DNA of 5,899 nt from an uncultured Mycoplasmatota bacterium (GCA_946491675.1 CAMLYN010000072.1:1-5899), one strand, 5' to 3'. Positions 1 through 5,828 are shown, counted from the first letter of the stretch. Notes: generated by a model from the letters alone, not told the origin. A program made the numbers and translations.

Positions 1-43
1 CAATGTTTATCAGGTATAACATATAATAACATAGGTGAAACTT

Positions 44-466
44 ATGATTATAAAATATAATTCTAAAGAAAGAGAATTATTAGCTAGAATTATGCGTGCT
101 GAAGCTGTTGGTGAAGGAAATTTAGGTATGTTGATGGTTGGGAATGTTGTTGTTAATAGAGTTTTAGCTGACTGCTTAACTTTTAAAAACATTGATACTA
201 TTACAGATGCGTTATATCAAGCAAATCAATTTGCTGGTGTGGATAGTCCTCTATTTTTTGGAAATCCTACTACTTCAGAATTAAATCTAGCTGATCGAAT
301 TTTAAGAGGAGAATACTATTATCCTGCTACCAATGCTCTTTGGTTTTATGCACCAGCTGGTACTGATTCTTGTAAAATTACTTGGTATGATCAAGACTTA
401 GCTGGACGATATAAAAGCCATTGTTTTTACGATCCTGATCCTGGTGTCTGTACGCAAATTCATTAG
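44..466 (+). CDS. CwlJ/SleB-family cell wall hydrolase (spore cortex-lytic type)
   Basis: This 140-residue protein matches the Hydrolase_2 (SleB/CwlJ) family, which cleaves peptidoglycan, classically spore cortex during germination. What is seen: an N-terminal LLARIMRAEAVGEG stretch (about residues 12-25) with the family's AEAxGE signature, whose Glu20 is the candidate catalytic acid; then VGNVVVNRV (32-40), the usual VAxVVLNRV helix; then QANQFAGV (59-66) and a C-terminal ALWFYAP segment (98-104). The protein has no signal peptide and no separate binding domain, and its length is close to that of Bacillus CwlJ, so CwlJ-like fits better than secreted SleB. The start is ATG 44 because AGGTG (33-37) lies 6 nt upstream; a GTG at 35 is inside that site. 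The gene converges on the amidase remnant across a shared terminator. A phage or vegetative wall hydrolase of the same family is possible. Confidence 0.85.
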   Translation: MIIKYNSKERELLARIMRAEAVGEGNLGMLMVGNVVVNRVLADCLTFKNIDTITDALYQANQFAGVDSPLFFGNPTTSELNLADRILRGEYYYPATNALWFYAPAGTDSCKITWYDQDLAGRYKSHCFYDPDPGVCTQIH

Positions 467-467
467 C

Positions 468-491
468 AAAACCTAGCAATTGCTAGGTTTT
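468..491. terminator. Bidirectional intrinsic terminator between convergent genes
   Basis: This is a perfect 24-nt palindrome: AAAACCTAGCAA followed by its exact reverse complement. The likely RNA stem is ACCTAGC/GCTAGGT around an AATT loop, with A-tracts on the left becoming T-tracts on either strand. It begins 1 nt after the CwlJ-like gene's TAG stop, and on the minus strand it overlaps the first bases of the LysM gene's TAA stop (490-492). It can therefore serve both genes. The stem is short and the T-tract is only four bases, so strength is uncertain. Confidence 0.75.
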
Positions 492-1575
492 ATATTATTA
501 AAATTTGACCAATACTTAACAAATTACTCGTTAGATTATTTTTCTTTTTTATTTCATCTACCGTTGTATTATATCTATTTGCTATACTATACAAATTATC
601 GCCACTTTTAACAACATAAGTAATTTCATCCGAACTAGGAATTTTTAGTACTTGACCTACATTTAATAAGTTGCTTACTAAATTGTTTATTCTTTTTATT
701 TCATCTACTGTTGTATTATATTTGTTAGCTATACTATACAAAGTATCACCTAATTTAACAATATATTCAAAATTCTCTGATGGTTTATTTGGTGATTTTG
801 GCACTAATAATTTTTGGCCTATACTCAATAAACTAGTACTTAAATTATTAATATCCATTAAGTTATCCACAGTAGTATTATAATTAATTGCTATTCGGTA
901 AAGCGAGTCCCCAGCTTTAACGATATAAGTGTCATATTGAGAACCATTTGTTATTTTATTGGGAATTAATAATTTTTGACCAATACTTAAATTAGTCGAT
1001 GATAAATTATTATATTCTATTAAATCATTGACTGTTAAATTGTATTCATTAGCTATTTTATATAAAGTATCGCCTTTTTCTACTGTATAAACCGTATAAT
1101 TTTCTGGTGTTTCTTGAACAGTTGGTATTTTTAATATTTGACCAACGCTTAATAAATTACTACTTAAATTATTTGCTGCTTTTAATTCTTCAACGGTTGT
1201 ATTATACTTTTTAGCTATACTCCATAAACTATCACCTTTTTGAACTGTATATGTGTTTCCAGTTGTATCAATATAACCGATATATTGTAAAACCGCTCTA
1301 ACTACAGCTTCAGCATAGTCTATATAATTGTTTTTTAATTTTTCAGCATCAGCTTCTGTATCTAAAAAACCATACTCAACAGTAATAGGTTCAGTTATAC
1401 CAGTATTACGTTGCATGAAATAATAATCTTTGGAAGTATCACTTGGTAATCTTCTTTGATAAGCCTTTCTTATTATTTGACCTTCCTTTGAAAGTTCCTG
1501 TAAAACTAAATTTGATAATGTATCATTATTTCTTAAAGCATAGATTACTTCAGCACCTTCTCCACCTCGCGATGG
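490..1575 (-). pseudogene. 5'-truncated N-acetylmuramoyl-L-alanine amidase (Amidase_3) with five LysM repeats
   Basis: Going upstream from the first in-frame ATG (1416), the same frame stays open for 53 more codons and reads as amidase: GGEGAEVIYALRN, then YQRRLPSD and SKDYYF, running into RNTGITEPITVEYGFLD. That whole block is typical of firmicute Amidase_3 enzymes, and the Glu of VEYGFL (codon 1375-1377) is the conserved C-terminal catalytic Glu. Homology then stops at about 1567, and an in-frame TGA lies at 1576-1578. The upstream half, which carries the zinc-binding His/Glu residues, is absent, so the enzyme cannot be functional as it stands. Downstream are five LysM peptidoglycan-binding repeats at 1126-1254, 964-1092, 802-930, 640-768 and 493-624, each with a (K/L/A)xGDxLyxIAxxYN core and 48-54 residues apart. 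ATG 1416 has no Shine-Dalgarno and sits inside the catalytic domain. A contig misjoin near 1570 would look the same. Confidence 0.85.
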
Positions 1576-1586
1576 TCAAAGTGTGG

Positions 1587-1943
1587 TTATTTTATTGGTG
1601 TTATATGTATCGCATATACCCCATTTGTTTTTATTGCTTCTTCATATCCATTTAAACTATTTATTGATTTTATACCTTCACTAAAATCATTAGTAGATGA
1701 TAAAGTATATCTGGTACCTTCCATTATTAATAATTCCTCAATAGAATTATACCAATTAACATCTCCAATTATACACTTTAATGTTTCACCTTCAAATGAT
1801 TTAAAATTAATAATATCATTTTCTTTTAATTTTGAATAATCAAAATGATTTTTTCCTACTTTTGTTGCTCTTATCTCTACTCTTTTTCTTCTTTCATTTA
1901 TTGCTTTAAAAGCTCTATTATTTACATCAAAACAATACTCCAT
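1587..1943 (-). CDS. ASCH-domain protein (second of the pair)
   Basis: This 118-residue single-domain protein has the look of the ASCH fold (PUA-like beta-barrel, RNA- or nucleotide-binding). The hallmarks seen are FKAINERRKRVEIR (residues 12-25), matching the family's 'I..G.K..E.R' helix-strand signature with Glu23 and Arg25; the DIINF strand (43-47); CIIGDVNWY (56-65), the strand carrying an aromatic; and the closing GVYAIHI strand (108-114). ASCH proteins have been linked to RNA binding, RNase activity (Zymomonas ASCH) and N4-acetylcytidine hydrolysis (YqfB), but nothing here decides between those. It starts 1 nt after the previous gene's stop, with an AGAGG Shine-Dalgarno inside that gene's last codons, so it is the third gene of the operon and probably translationally coupled. 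Its TAA stop is only 11 nt from the point where amidase homology ends. Confidence 0.8.
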   Translation of the reverse strand: MEYCFDVNNRAFKAINERRKRVEIRATKVGKNHFDYSKLKENDIINFKSFEGETLKCIIGDVNWYNSIEELLIMEGTRYTLSSTNDFSEGIKSINSLNGYEEAIKTNGVYAIHITPIK

Positions 1944-1944
1944 G

Positions 1945-2358
1945 TTATATTAACCTCTTAACTTTAGCCAATTTTATATCATTAGTTAATTCTACATATC
2001 TATCATCATAAGCATAACTTTGAGGTGGTGCAAATCCATAAACATCTTTAAGTTCTTTTAATCCTATTGGATTTTCTAACAAATCAACATGCTTTATCTC
2101 ATAAGCATATTTTGATTGTTTTAATCCAGCATTAAAATCTGCATTACCATATCCTAATTCATTTATTTTATTAGGATACTCCACTATCTTTTCTACTTCT
2201 ATTATATATTTTAATTGACAAGTTGGCACAGTCTCATATACAAACAAAGTATCTATTGCTTCTTTTGGAATGTATTTTCTAAATTCATGATCTTTTTCAC
2301 CGGTTTCAATCTTTTTTGTAAACTTTGGTTTTATGCTGATGTATATTGCTTTTTTCAT
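1945..2358 (-). CDS. COG4933-type ASCH/PUA-like domain protein
   Basis: This is a 137-residue protein. The pattern ISIKPKFTKKIETGEKDHEFRK (residues 7-28), LFVYETVPTCQLKYIIEVEKI (38-58), KYAYEIK (83-89) and APPQSYAYDD (110-119) is that of small ASCH/PUA-like proteins grouped in COG4933, annotated as predicted transcriptional regulators. The family's 'SIKP..a..I..GeK..EfRK' and 'PPQSf.Y' signatures are both intact. The role is probably RNA or modified-nucleotide binding; no biochemical function is established for this protein. The start is ATG 2358, with AAGGAG 10 nt upstream; an upstream in-frame TTG (2367) is too close to that site. The gene begins 53 nt inside the synthetase-like gene and ends 1 nt before the next ASCH gene, so all three are read as one unit. 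Confidence 0.8.
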   Translation of the reverse strand: MKKAIYISIKPKFTKKIETGEKDHEFRKYIPKEAIDTLFVYETVPTCQLKYIIEVEKIVEYPNKINELGYGNADFNAGLKQSKYAYEIKHVDLLENPIGLKELKDVYGFAPPQSYAYDDRYVELTNDIKLAKVKRLI

Positions 2359-3430
2359 ATTCTTCAAACTCCTTTTTAAAATAATATATTGAATAATTTC
2401 TAAATAATAAATATGGTTTTTCTATCCATTCGTCAGTTATATTGTGAATAACATCTAATGCTTCAATACCTTTGGAATTTTTTAAATATTCATAATTTAT
2501 AAGATAAGCTGGCAAATCACTATAAGCACCTTCTTTAACATATAAAGATTTTGATAATTTTGCACCTGACCAGTCTAATACAAGCGGTGTATATAGTATA
2601 GAAGGCAAATTATTTACCGGAAAACCTAACAATGCAGCAGGTTTGTATAATAATTCTTCTTGATAAAATCCAGCATAATCACTACCAGTAATTCGCATAA
2701 TCTGATATTCTTGGTTTTCATCCATATTATGCATTCCATAAGCAATTGCCCTAACTAAATTTCTAACAGGAGTATTATATTCTAATTTATCACTTTGATT
2801 CTTAATGTTAGTAATATACTCGCCATGTTCTGGGCAATAAGAATATATATTTTCACCAACAAATTTAGTAGTTAAACTATTTTTGTCAGCAAGTCCACAA
2901 AAGGGGCAAGCAACTCTAACTCTTAAATTTTTGTATTTTGGATCAAGAATTTTAGAAATATCATCTTGTTTTTCAATTAATTTCTTCACTATTGGATATA
3001 TATATGGTTGTTTATTAAATTCACTCTGGAATCTAATTAAATAATCAACATTGTCTATAGCTTTAAAATAATCTAATATTTCCATGTAATCATTAAAATT
3101 ATTATTAATTTTTCCAGTATTTTTCAAACTTCTTTGATATTTAACCCCGTTTATTTCAATTGTTTCGCTTGGCGCCGTATCTACAACTTCAAATAATACT
3201 TTGACATTTAAATTGGGATTAATTTCTTTCATTTTTTTTGCTAATGAAAAAGCTGTAGAAAAAACAATCAATGTTCCGAAATGTGGGGAACTATTTGGTT
3301 GAGCACCAATACTTATCACGATGTTATTTTTAGAAAATTTTTGAAGCAAAAAATTTGCAATATCTTTTTCAAAAACATAAGACCCACCACCTAGCGGATT
3401 ATAAACTTTACCATCACATTCAATATTCAT
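2306..3430 (-). CDS. Class I lysyl-tRNA-synthetase-like protein lacking the anticodon-binding domain
   Basis: This 374-residue protein has a class I aminoacyl-tRNA synthetase core. Seen: a HIGH-like motif PHFGT (49-53) after an SIGAQPNSS strand; a four-ligand zinc knuckle C175-x2-C178 ... C199-x2-H202; a GSDYAGFYQEE segment (249-259) like the GKDHxxxGGS element of class I LysRS; and a KMSKS-like KLSKS (291-295) in DWSGAKLSKS. The core should therefore still bind ATP and form an aminoacyl-adenylate. Class I LysRS is usually about 500 residues or more; here only about 80 residues follow KLSKS, so the helical anticodon-binding domain is missing. Truncated synthetase paralogues elsewhere (GluQ-type, MshC-type) act on other acceptors, which suggests a non-canonical substrate. 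Start ATG 3430 has GAGGTG 6 nt upstream. It is first in an operon with two ASCH genes. The amino acid and acceptor are unknown. Confidence 0.75.
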   Translation of the reverse strand: MNIECDGKVYNPLGGGSYVFEKDIANFLLQKFSKNNIVISIGAQPNSSPHFGTLIVFSTAFSLAKKMKEINPNLNVKVLFEVVDTAPSETIEINGVKYQRSLKNTGKINNNFNDYMEILDYFKAIDNVDYLIRFQSEFNKQPYIYPIVKKLIEKQDDISKILDPKYKNLRVRVACPFCGLADKNSLTTKFVGENIYSYCPEHGEYITNIKNQSDKLEYNTPVRNLVRAIAYGMHNMDENQEYQIMRITGSDYAGFYQEELLYKPAALLGFPVNNLPSILYTPLVLDWSGAKLSKSLYVKEGAYSDLPAYLINYEYLKNSKGIEALDVIHNITDEWIEKPYLLFRNYSIYYFKKEFEEYEKSNIHQHKTKVYKKD

Positions 3431-3456
3431 ATATTACACCTCACTTTTTGACACTT

Positions 3457-3465
3457 ATTATAACA
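3457..3465 (-). promoter_or_regulatory. Extended -10 promoter of the synthetase-like/ASCH operon
   Basis: On the minus strand this reads TGTTATAAT, a perfect TATAAT hexamer (3457-3462) with the TGn extension. No good TTGACA lies 16-18 bp upstream, which is common for extended -10 promoters. A start near 3450 would leave a leader of about 20 nt, carrying the GAGGTG site and no room for a riboswitch. Confidence 0.6.
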
Positions 3466-3523
3466 CATTATTGAATATTTTTTTATATAACTAATTTACT
3501 TTGTTTATAAATTTTATATTAAA

Positions 3524-4450
3524 TTATAATAATTCTAAATATTTCTTTAACATCTCAACTTCTAATTTAGTAACCAACTTAACAAAGTCAGTATAATTAC
3601 CAGTAGTATGTGCCTTATCTAAAGCTTCATAATATTTTAATCTTGATTCTTTTTTTATAATTACAGGATTATATCCACTATTCATTAAATCTAAATTCAT
3701 AAGTAATCTTGATGTTCTTCCATTACCATCAACAAATGGATGTATTTTAACCAATTCTCCATGCAATAATGCAGCTTTAATTATTGGATGATATTCGTTC
3801 CAAGTGTTGTAATTAAGTATTAATTTTTCCATTAATTCAGGCAGTTTTAAATAATCTGGTGGAATATGAGTTGCTCCTTTTATAGTTACATTTTCTTTTC
3901 TATATCTCCCAGCATTTTCATTATCTATATCTTTTAAAATTAACTGATGAATATTTTTTATATTCCATTCAGTTATTGGATTTTTATCTTTTACTAAATC
4001 ATCCAAATATAAAATAGCTTTCTCATGATTAATTGCTTCTAAATGCTCTTTAATAGACTTTCCACCTACCGTAATACCTTCTAAAACAACTTGTGTCTCT
4101 CTTAATGTTAAAGTATTACCTTCAATTCCATTACTATTATAAGTCCACTCTAAATTAATAGACTCTTTTAAAGATTTCAAAGTTTCTTTTGGTATTGGTC
4201 TTTTACTATCCAATTCTTTTTTTAAGCTATCTACTTCATCAAAATAATTATCATCTAAATTAATAATAAATTTATTATCATCTGGTTTAATTATTCTTTT
4301 ATCAACAGGTTTATCAGCATCAACCGGAATATTCCAACTATTACCTACTTTAACAGCACCTTCAATTCTACCATCTTGTAATAATTGTCTAATTCTTCTT
4401 TCGCTAATATTCCATTTTTCAACAGCCTCTTTTGTAGTCATGAATTCCAT
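3524..4450 (-). CDS. Fic-domain protein with N-terminal excisionase-like HTH (probable AMP-transferase)
   Basis: This 308-residue protein carries a complete Fic motif HPFVDGNGRTSR (237-248) with catalytic His237, the phosphate-binding loop and the closing Arg. Fic enzymes typically transfer AMP from ATP to hydroxyl side chains of target proteins. An inhibitory motif SNGIEGN (106-112; S-x3-E110-G) lies N-terminal to the Fic core, so this is a class II, self-inhibited Fic whose Glu110 would block ATP until released. Residues about 4-42 (TTKEAVEKWNISERRIRQLL ... GNSWNIP) form an excisionase/MerR-like winged HTH, suggesting DNA binding and possibly autoregulation. Start ATG 4450 is preferred because GAGGTG (4457-4462) is 6 nt upstream; GTG 4459 lies within that site and ATG 4441 is worse spaced. 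It is transcribed alone from its own consensus promoter. No antitoxin-like partner gene is adjacent, which fits an internal inhibitor. Confidence 0.92.
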   Translation of the reverse strand: MEFMTTKEAVEKWNISERRIRQLLQDGRIEGAVKVGNSWNIPVDADKPVDKRIIKPDDNKFIINLDDNYFDEVDSLKKELDSKRPIPKETLKSLKESINLEWTYNSNGIEGNTLTLRETQVVLEGITVGGKSIKEHLEAINHEKAILYLDDLVKDKNPITEWNIKNIHQLILKDIDNENAGRYRKENVTIKGATHIPPDYLKLPELMEKLILNYNTWNEYHPIIKAALLHGELVKIHPFVDGNGRTSRLLMNLDLMNSGYNPVIIKKESRLKYYEALDKAHTTGNYTDFVKLVTKLEVEMLKKYLELL

Positions 4451-4469
4451 ACCTTTCACCTCTGTTATA

Positions 4470-4498
4470 ATTATACCGCATTCGGTAGTTTATGTCAA
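4470..4498 (-). promoter_or_regulatory. Consensus SigA-type promoter of the fic gene
   Basis: The minus strand shows TTGACA (4493-4498), a 17-bp spacer and TATAAT (4470-4475): both hexamers match the consensus perfectly at the ideal spacing. Transcription should begin near 4463, immediately before the GAGGTG site, leaving a leader of only about 13 nt. Such a strong promoter in front of a potentially toxic Fic protein implies repression. Confidence 0.85.
4474..4487. promoter_or_regulatory. Inverted repeat in the fic promoter spacer (candidate operator)
   Basis: TACCG-CATT-CGGTA is a perfect 5-bp inverted repeat with a 4-bp centre. It fills the promoter-proximal part of the spacer and overlaps the upstream edge of the -10 hexamer. 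It is G+C-rich against an AT-rich background. A dimer bound there would block RNA polymerase. The obvious candidate ligand is the HTH domain of the Fic protein itself, but that is inference. Confidence 0.5.
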
Positions 4499-4550
4499 TT
4501 GTTCTACTTAATTATTTAAACTATTATATAAAAACTAACCTACAATAAAT

Positions 4551-5393
4551 TTATTTTAAAAATTCTAATAACTCTTTTCCAAAACTATCTTTGTTTTCTT
4601 CTATAGCTGCTTTTAGTTCATTTAATTCAAAACTAAGATTTTCCATACTTTTTTCATCATTTTCGAAATATTTAGCATTTTTATCATAATATAACAAATC
4701 ATTATACTTTGAAAAATCTATCTTATATTCTTTAAGTTTATTGTTAATATTAACTATTAAAAACAAATAAGTAAAGCCAACATTTCTCAATTCTAAATAA
4801 TGCTTATTATCATTCGTAAAATATTTCAAACATAGAAATAAGAGCAGTTTTAAAAAATAATAATTTTGACACATTAATAACTGAAATATTTCTTTTTCCT
4901 TTTTACTTCTAACTTCTATTATAATACTTACTATTAAAGTACTATGTGTAAAATTACATAATTTATCATATAATTCTGTTAACATAGATAGTTTTTCTTT
5001 ACGATTTATATCTTTAAAAGCTGTTTCAGAAATTTCATTCATGTGTGTTCTAAATTTATCAATTATTTCACAAACTCTAGTTTTATCACGTTCAATCCCA
5101 AGTGTTGTGAATTCATTATAGACATTCTCATCAAATTGAATCATCATTGCCATCATTACATATTCAAATGAAGATCTTAACAAAGTATTAGCATCAACTA
5201 AATTATATATATTTAGATTATATTCAACATTTATTAATGTTTTGTGAGCTTGTTTTAATAAACTGATTGTTTCGTTATACTTTGCTCTTTTTTCATTATC
5301 TAATTTTGAAACATTATAAATACACCCATCTTTCAATGGCCTATGAAATTTTCGATTAATAGCTCTATTAATAGTTTTAATATTTATTTGCAT
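4551..5393 (-). CDS. Hypothetical all-helical protein, possibly HEPN/DUF5677-like
   Basis: I do not recognise this 280-residue protein with confidence. It looks almost entirely alpha-helical, with Lys/Glu/Asn-rich helices. Two conserved-looking spots are NTLLRSSFEYVMMAMM (69-84) and ELYDKLCNFTHSTL (139-152). An 'LR...E' helix followed by 'Y..L..F.H' recalls DUF5677/HEPN-like and AbiV-like helical proteins of defence islands, but this is a weak, by-eye resemblance. A hydrophobic stretch FLKLLLFLCLKYF (179-191) may be a buried helix rather than a membrane segment, as there is no signal peptide. The C-terminal 60 residues are acidic and helical. Start ATG 5393 is chosen because AGGTGG lies 8 nt upstream; the in-frame GTG 5405 overlaps that site. 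It has its own promoter, and its stop is 52 nt from the fic -35 hexamer. Confidence 0.7.
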   Translation of the reverse strand: MQINIKTINRAINRKFHRPLKDGCIYNVSKLDNEKRAKYNETISLLKQAHKTLINVEYNLNIYNLVDANTLLRSSFEYVMMAMMIQFDENVYNEFTTLGIERDKTRVCEIIDKFRTHMNEISETAFKDINRKEKLSMLTELYDKLCNFTHSTLIVSIIIEVRSKKEKEIFQLLMCQNYYFLKLLLFLCLKYFTNDNKHYLELRNVGFTYLFLIVNINNKLKEYKIDFSKYNDLLYYDKNAKYFENDEKSMENLSFELNELKAAIEENKDSFGKELLEFLK

Positions 5394-5423
5394 ATTATCC
5401 ACCACCTAAAATTGACAGTTACT

Positions 5424-5432
5424 ATTATATCA
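5424..5432 (-). promoter_or_regulatory. Extended -10 promoter of the helical-protein gene
   Basis: The minus strand reads TGATATAAT, a perfect TATAAT (5424-5429) with TGn extension. No clear -35 hexamer is seen. A start near 5417 gives a leader of about 24 nt to ATG 5393. The hairpin array begins about 75 bp further upstream of this promoter, so it lies in this gene's upstream region. Confidence 0.55.
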
Positions 5433-5504
5433 CTGATTTTTAATTTAATTATTTATAATAGAACTAATTATTACTTCAACTTGGTACATGTTATTAAATC
5501 AACT

Positions 5505-5529
5505 ACTTCTCGACAGCCTGTCGGGAAGT
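5505..5529. repeat. Hairpin 1 of the 25-nt hairpin array
   Basis: Left arm ACTTCTCGACA (5505-5515), loop GCC, right arm TGTCGGGAAGT (5519-5529). All 11 positions pair if one G-U wobble is allowed. It is followed by TAATAT. Confidence 0.8.
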
Positions 5530-5539
5530 TAATATTTTT

Positions 5540-5564
5540 ACTTATGCACATTGTGTGCATAAGT
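5540..5564. repeat. Hairpin 2 of the 25-nt hairpin array
   Basis: Left arm ACTTATGCACA (5540-5550), loop TTG, right arm TGTGCATAAGT (5554-5564). This is a perfect 11-bp stem with the same ends, the same CA/TG loop-closing pairs and the same length as hairpin 1, but a different stem interior. Confidence 0.85.
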
Positions 5565-5643
5565 TTTATAATAGATACATCAAAAAATTTAATTTTATAT
5601 TTTCGTATCAAATTAGATTTAAGTTATTATTTTTTAAAATATT

Positions 5644-5668
5644 ACTTGTACCAAACATGGTCACAAGT
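5644..5668. repeat. Hairpin 3 of the 25-nt hairpin array
   Basis: Left arm ACTTGTACCAA (5644-5654), centre ACA, right arm TGGTCACAAGT (5658-5668). ACTTGT pairs with ACAAGT and ACCA with TGGT if one C is bulged. The 25-nt length and the ACTT/AAGT ends are kept. It is followed by TAACAT, close to the TAATAT after hairpin 1. Confidence 0.7.
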
Positions 5669-5683
5669 TAACATTTACCATAA

Positions 5684-5708
5684 ACTTCCCACCAACTCGG
5701 TGGGAACT
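5684..5708. repeat. Hairpin 4 of the 25-nt hairpin array
   Basis: The central stem TTCCCACC (5686-5693) pairs perfectly with GGTGGGAA (5699-5706) around an AACTC loop. The outer AC/CT pair is broken, but in the 25-nt frame it still begins ACTT and spans the same length. T-rich sequence follows on the plus strand, so alone it could pass for an intrinsic terminator. Confidence 0.75.
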
Positions 5709-5721
5709 TTTTGAAATTTAC

Positions 5722-5745
5722 TAAAAATAACTAATTGAATTTTTA
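5722..5745. repeat. Weak AT-only hairpin within the array
   Basis: TAAAAAT (5722-5728) and ATTTTTA (5739-5745) form a 7-bp stem with a 10-nt loop. It falls between hairpins 4 and 5 at roughly the array's spacing but lacks the ACTT/AAGT ends. A+T composition makes chance pairing quite possible. Confidence 0.3.
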
Positions 5746-5753
5746 TATCAATA

Positions 5754-5778
5754 ACTTTATGACAACCTGCCACAAAGT
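5754..5778. repeat. Hairpin 5 of the 25-nt hairpin array
   Basis: Left arm ACTTTATGACA (5754-5764), loop ACC, right arm TGCCACAAAGT (5768-5778). Nine of 11 positions pair; both exceptions are A-C, as expected from single transitions in a once-paired stem. It is followed by TAATTA. Confidence 0.7.
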
Positions 5779-5828
5779 TAATTAGCAACTAAACTTTATT
5801 ATTTTTATTATTTCGCCTTTAAATGTAT

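Noticed and set aside
20..28. CATATAATA as a sporulation sigma-E/sigma-K -10 or a SigA -10 for the CwlJ-like gene
   Set aside because: The match is tempting for a spore-lytic gene, but it would start transcription inside the Shine-Dalgarno, and the -35 region falls outside the window.
490..1416. Treating 1416 as the true start of a free-standing LysM protein
   Set aside because: Amidase homology continues 53 codons upstream in the same frame, the ATG lies within the amidase block and no Shine-Dalgarno precedes it, so this is an internal Met of a truncated gene.
1576..1578. TGA read as tryptophan (Mycoplasma-type code) so that the amidase continues upstream
   Set aside because: Reading through gives non-amidase residues and a TAA four codons later. 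TGA also ends the synthetase-like gene at 2306, while Trp is encoded by TGG throughout.
1570..1589. Short minus-strand peptide PHFDHREVEKVLK after the ASCH stop, resembling toxin-antitoxin protein tails
   Set aside because: It overlaps clear amidase coding in another frame, is only 13 codons long and has no start or ribosome binding site.
5574..5609. GATAC ... GTATC pair as a further array member
   Set aside because: It has 5-bp arms with an AT-only 26-nt interior, no ACTT/AAGT ends and the wrong length; chance pairing is likely.
5684..5712. Hairpin 4 as a simple rho-independent terminator
   Set aside because: It has a G+C-rich stem followed by T's on the plus strand, but no plus-strand gene lies upstream and it fits the repeated 25-nt design.
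5343..5714. Plus-strand open frame of 123 codons
   Set aside because: It is antisense to the start of the helical-protein gene, spans four hairpins, has AT-driven composition and lacks a ribosome binding site.
5505..5778. CRISPR array or integron attC cassette array
   Set aside because: Repeat interiors are not conserved in sequence, spacing is irregular with no unique spacers of constant length, and elements are far shorter than attC sites with no gene cassettes between them.
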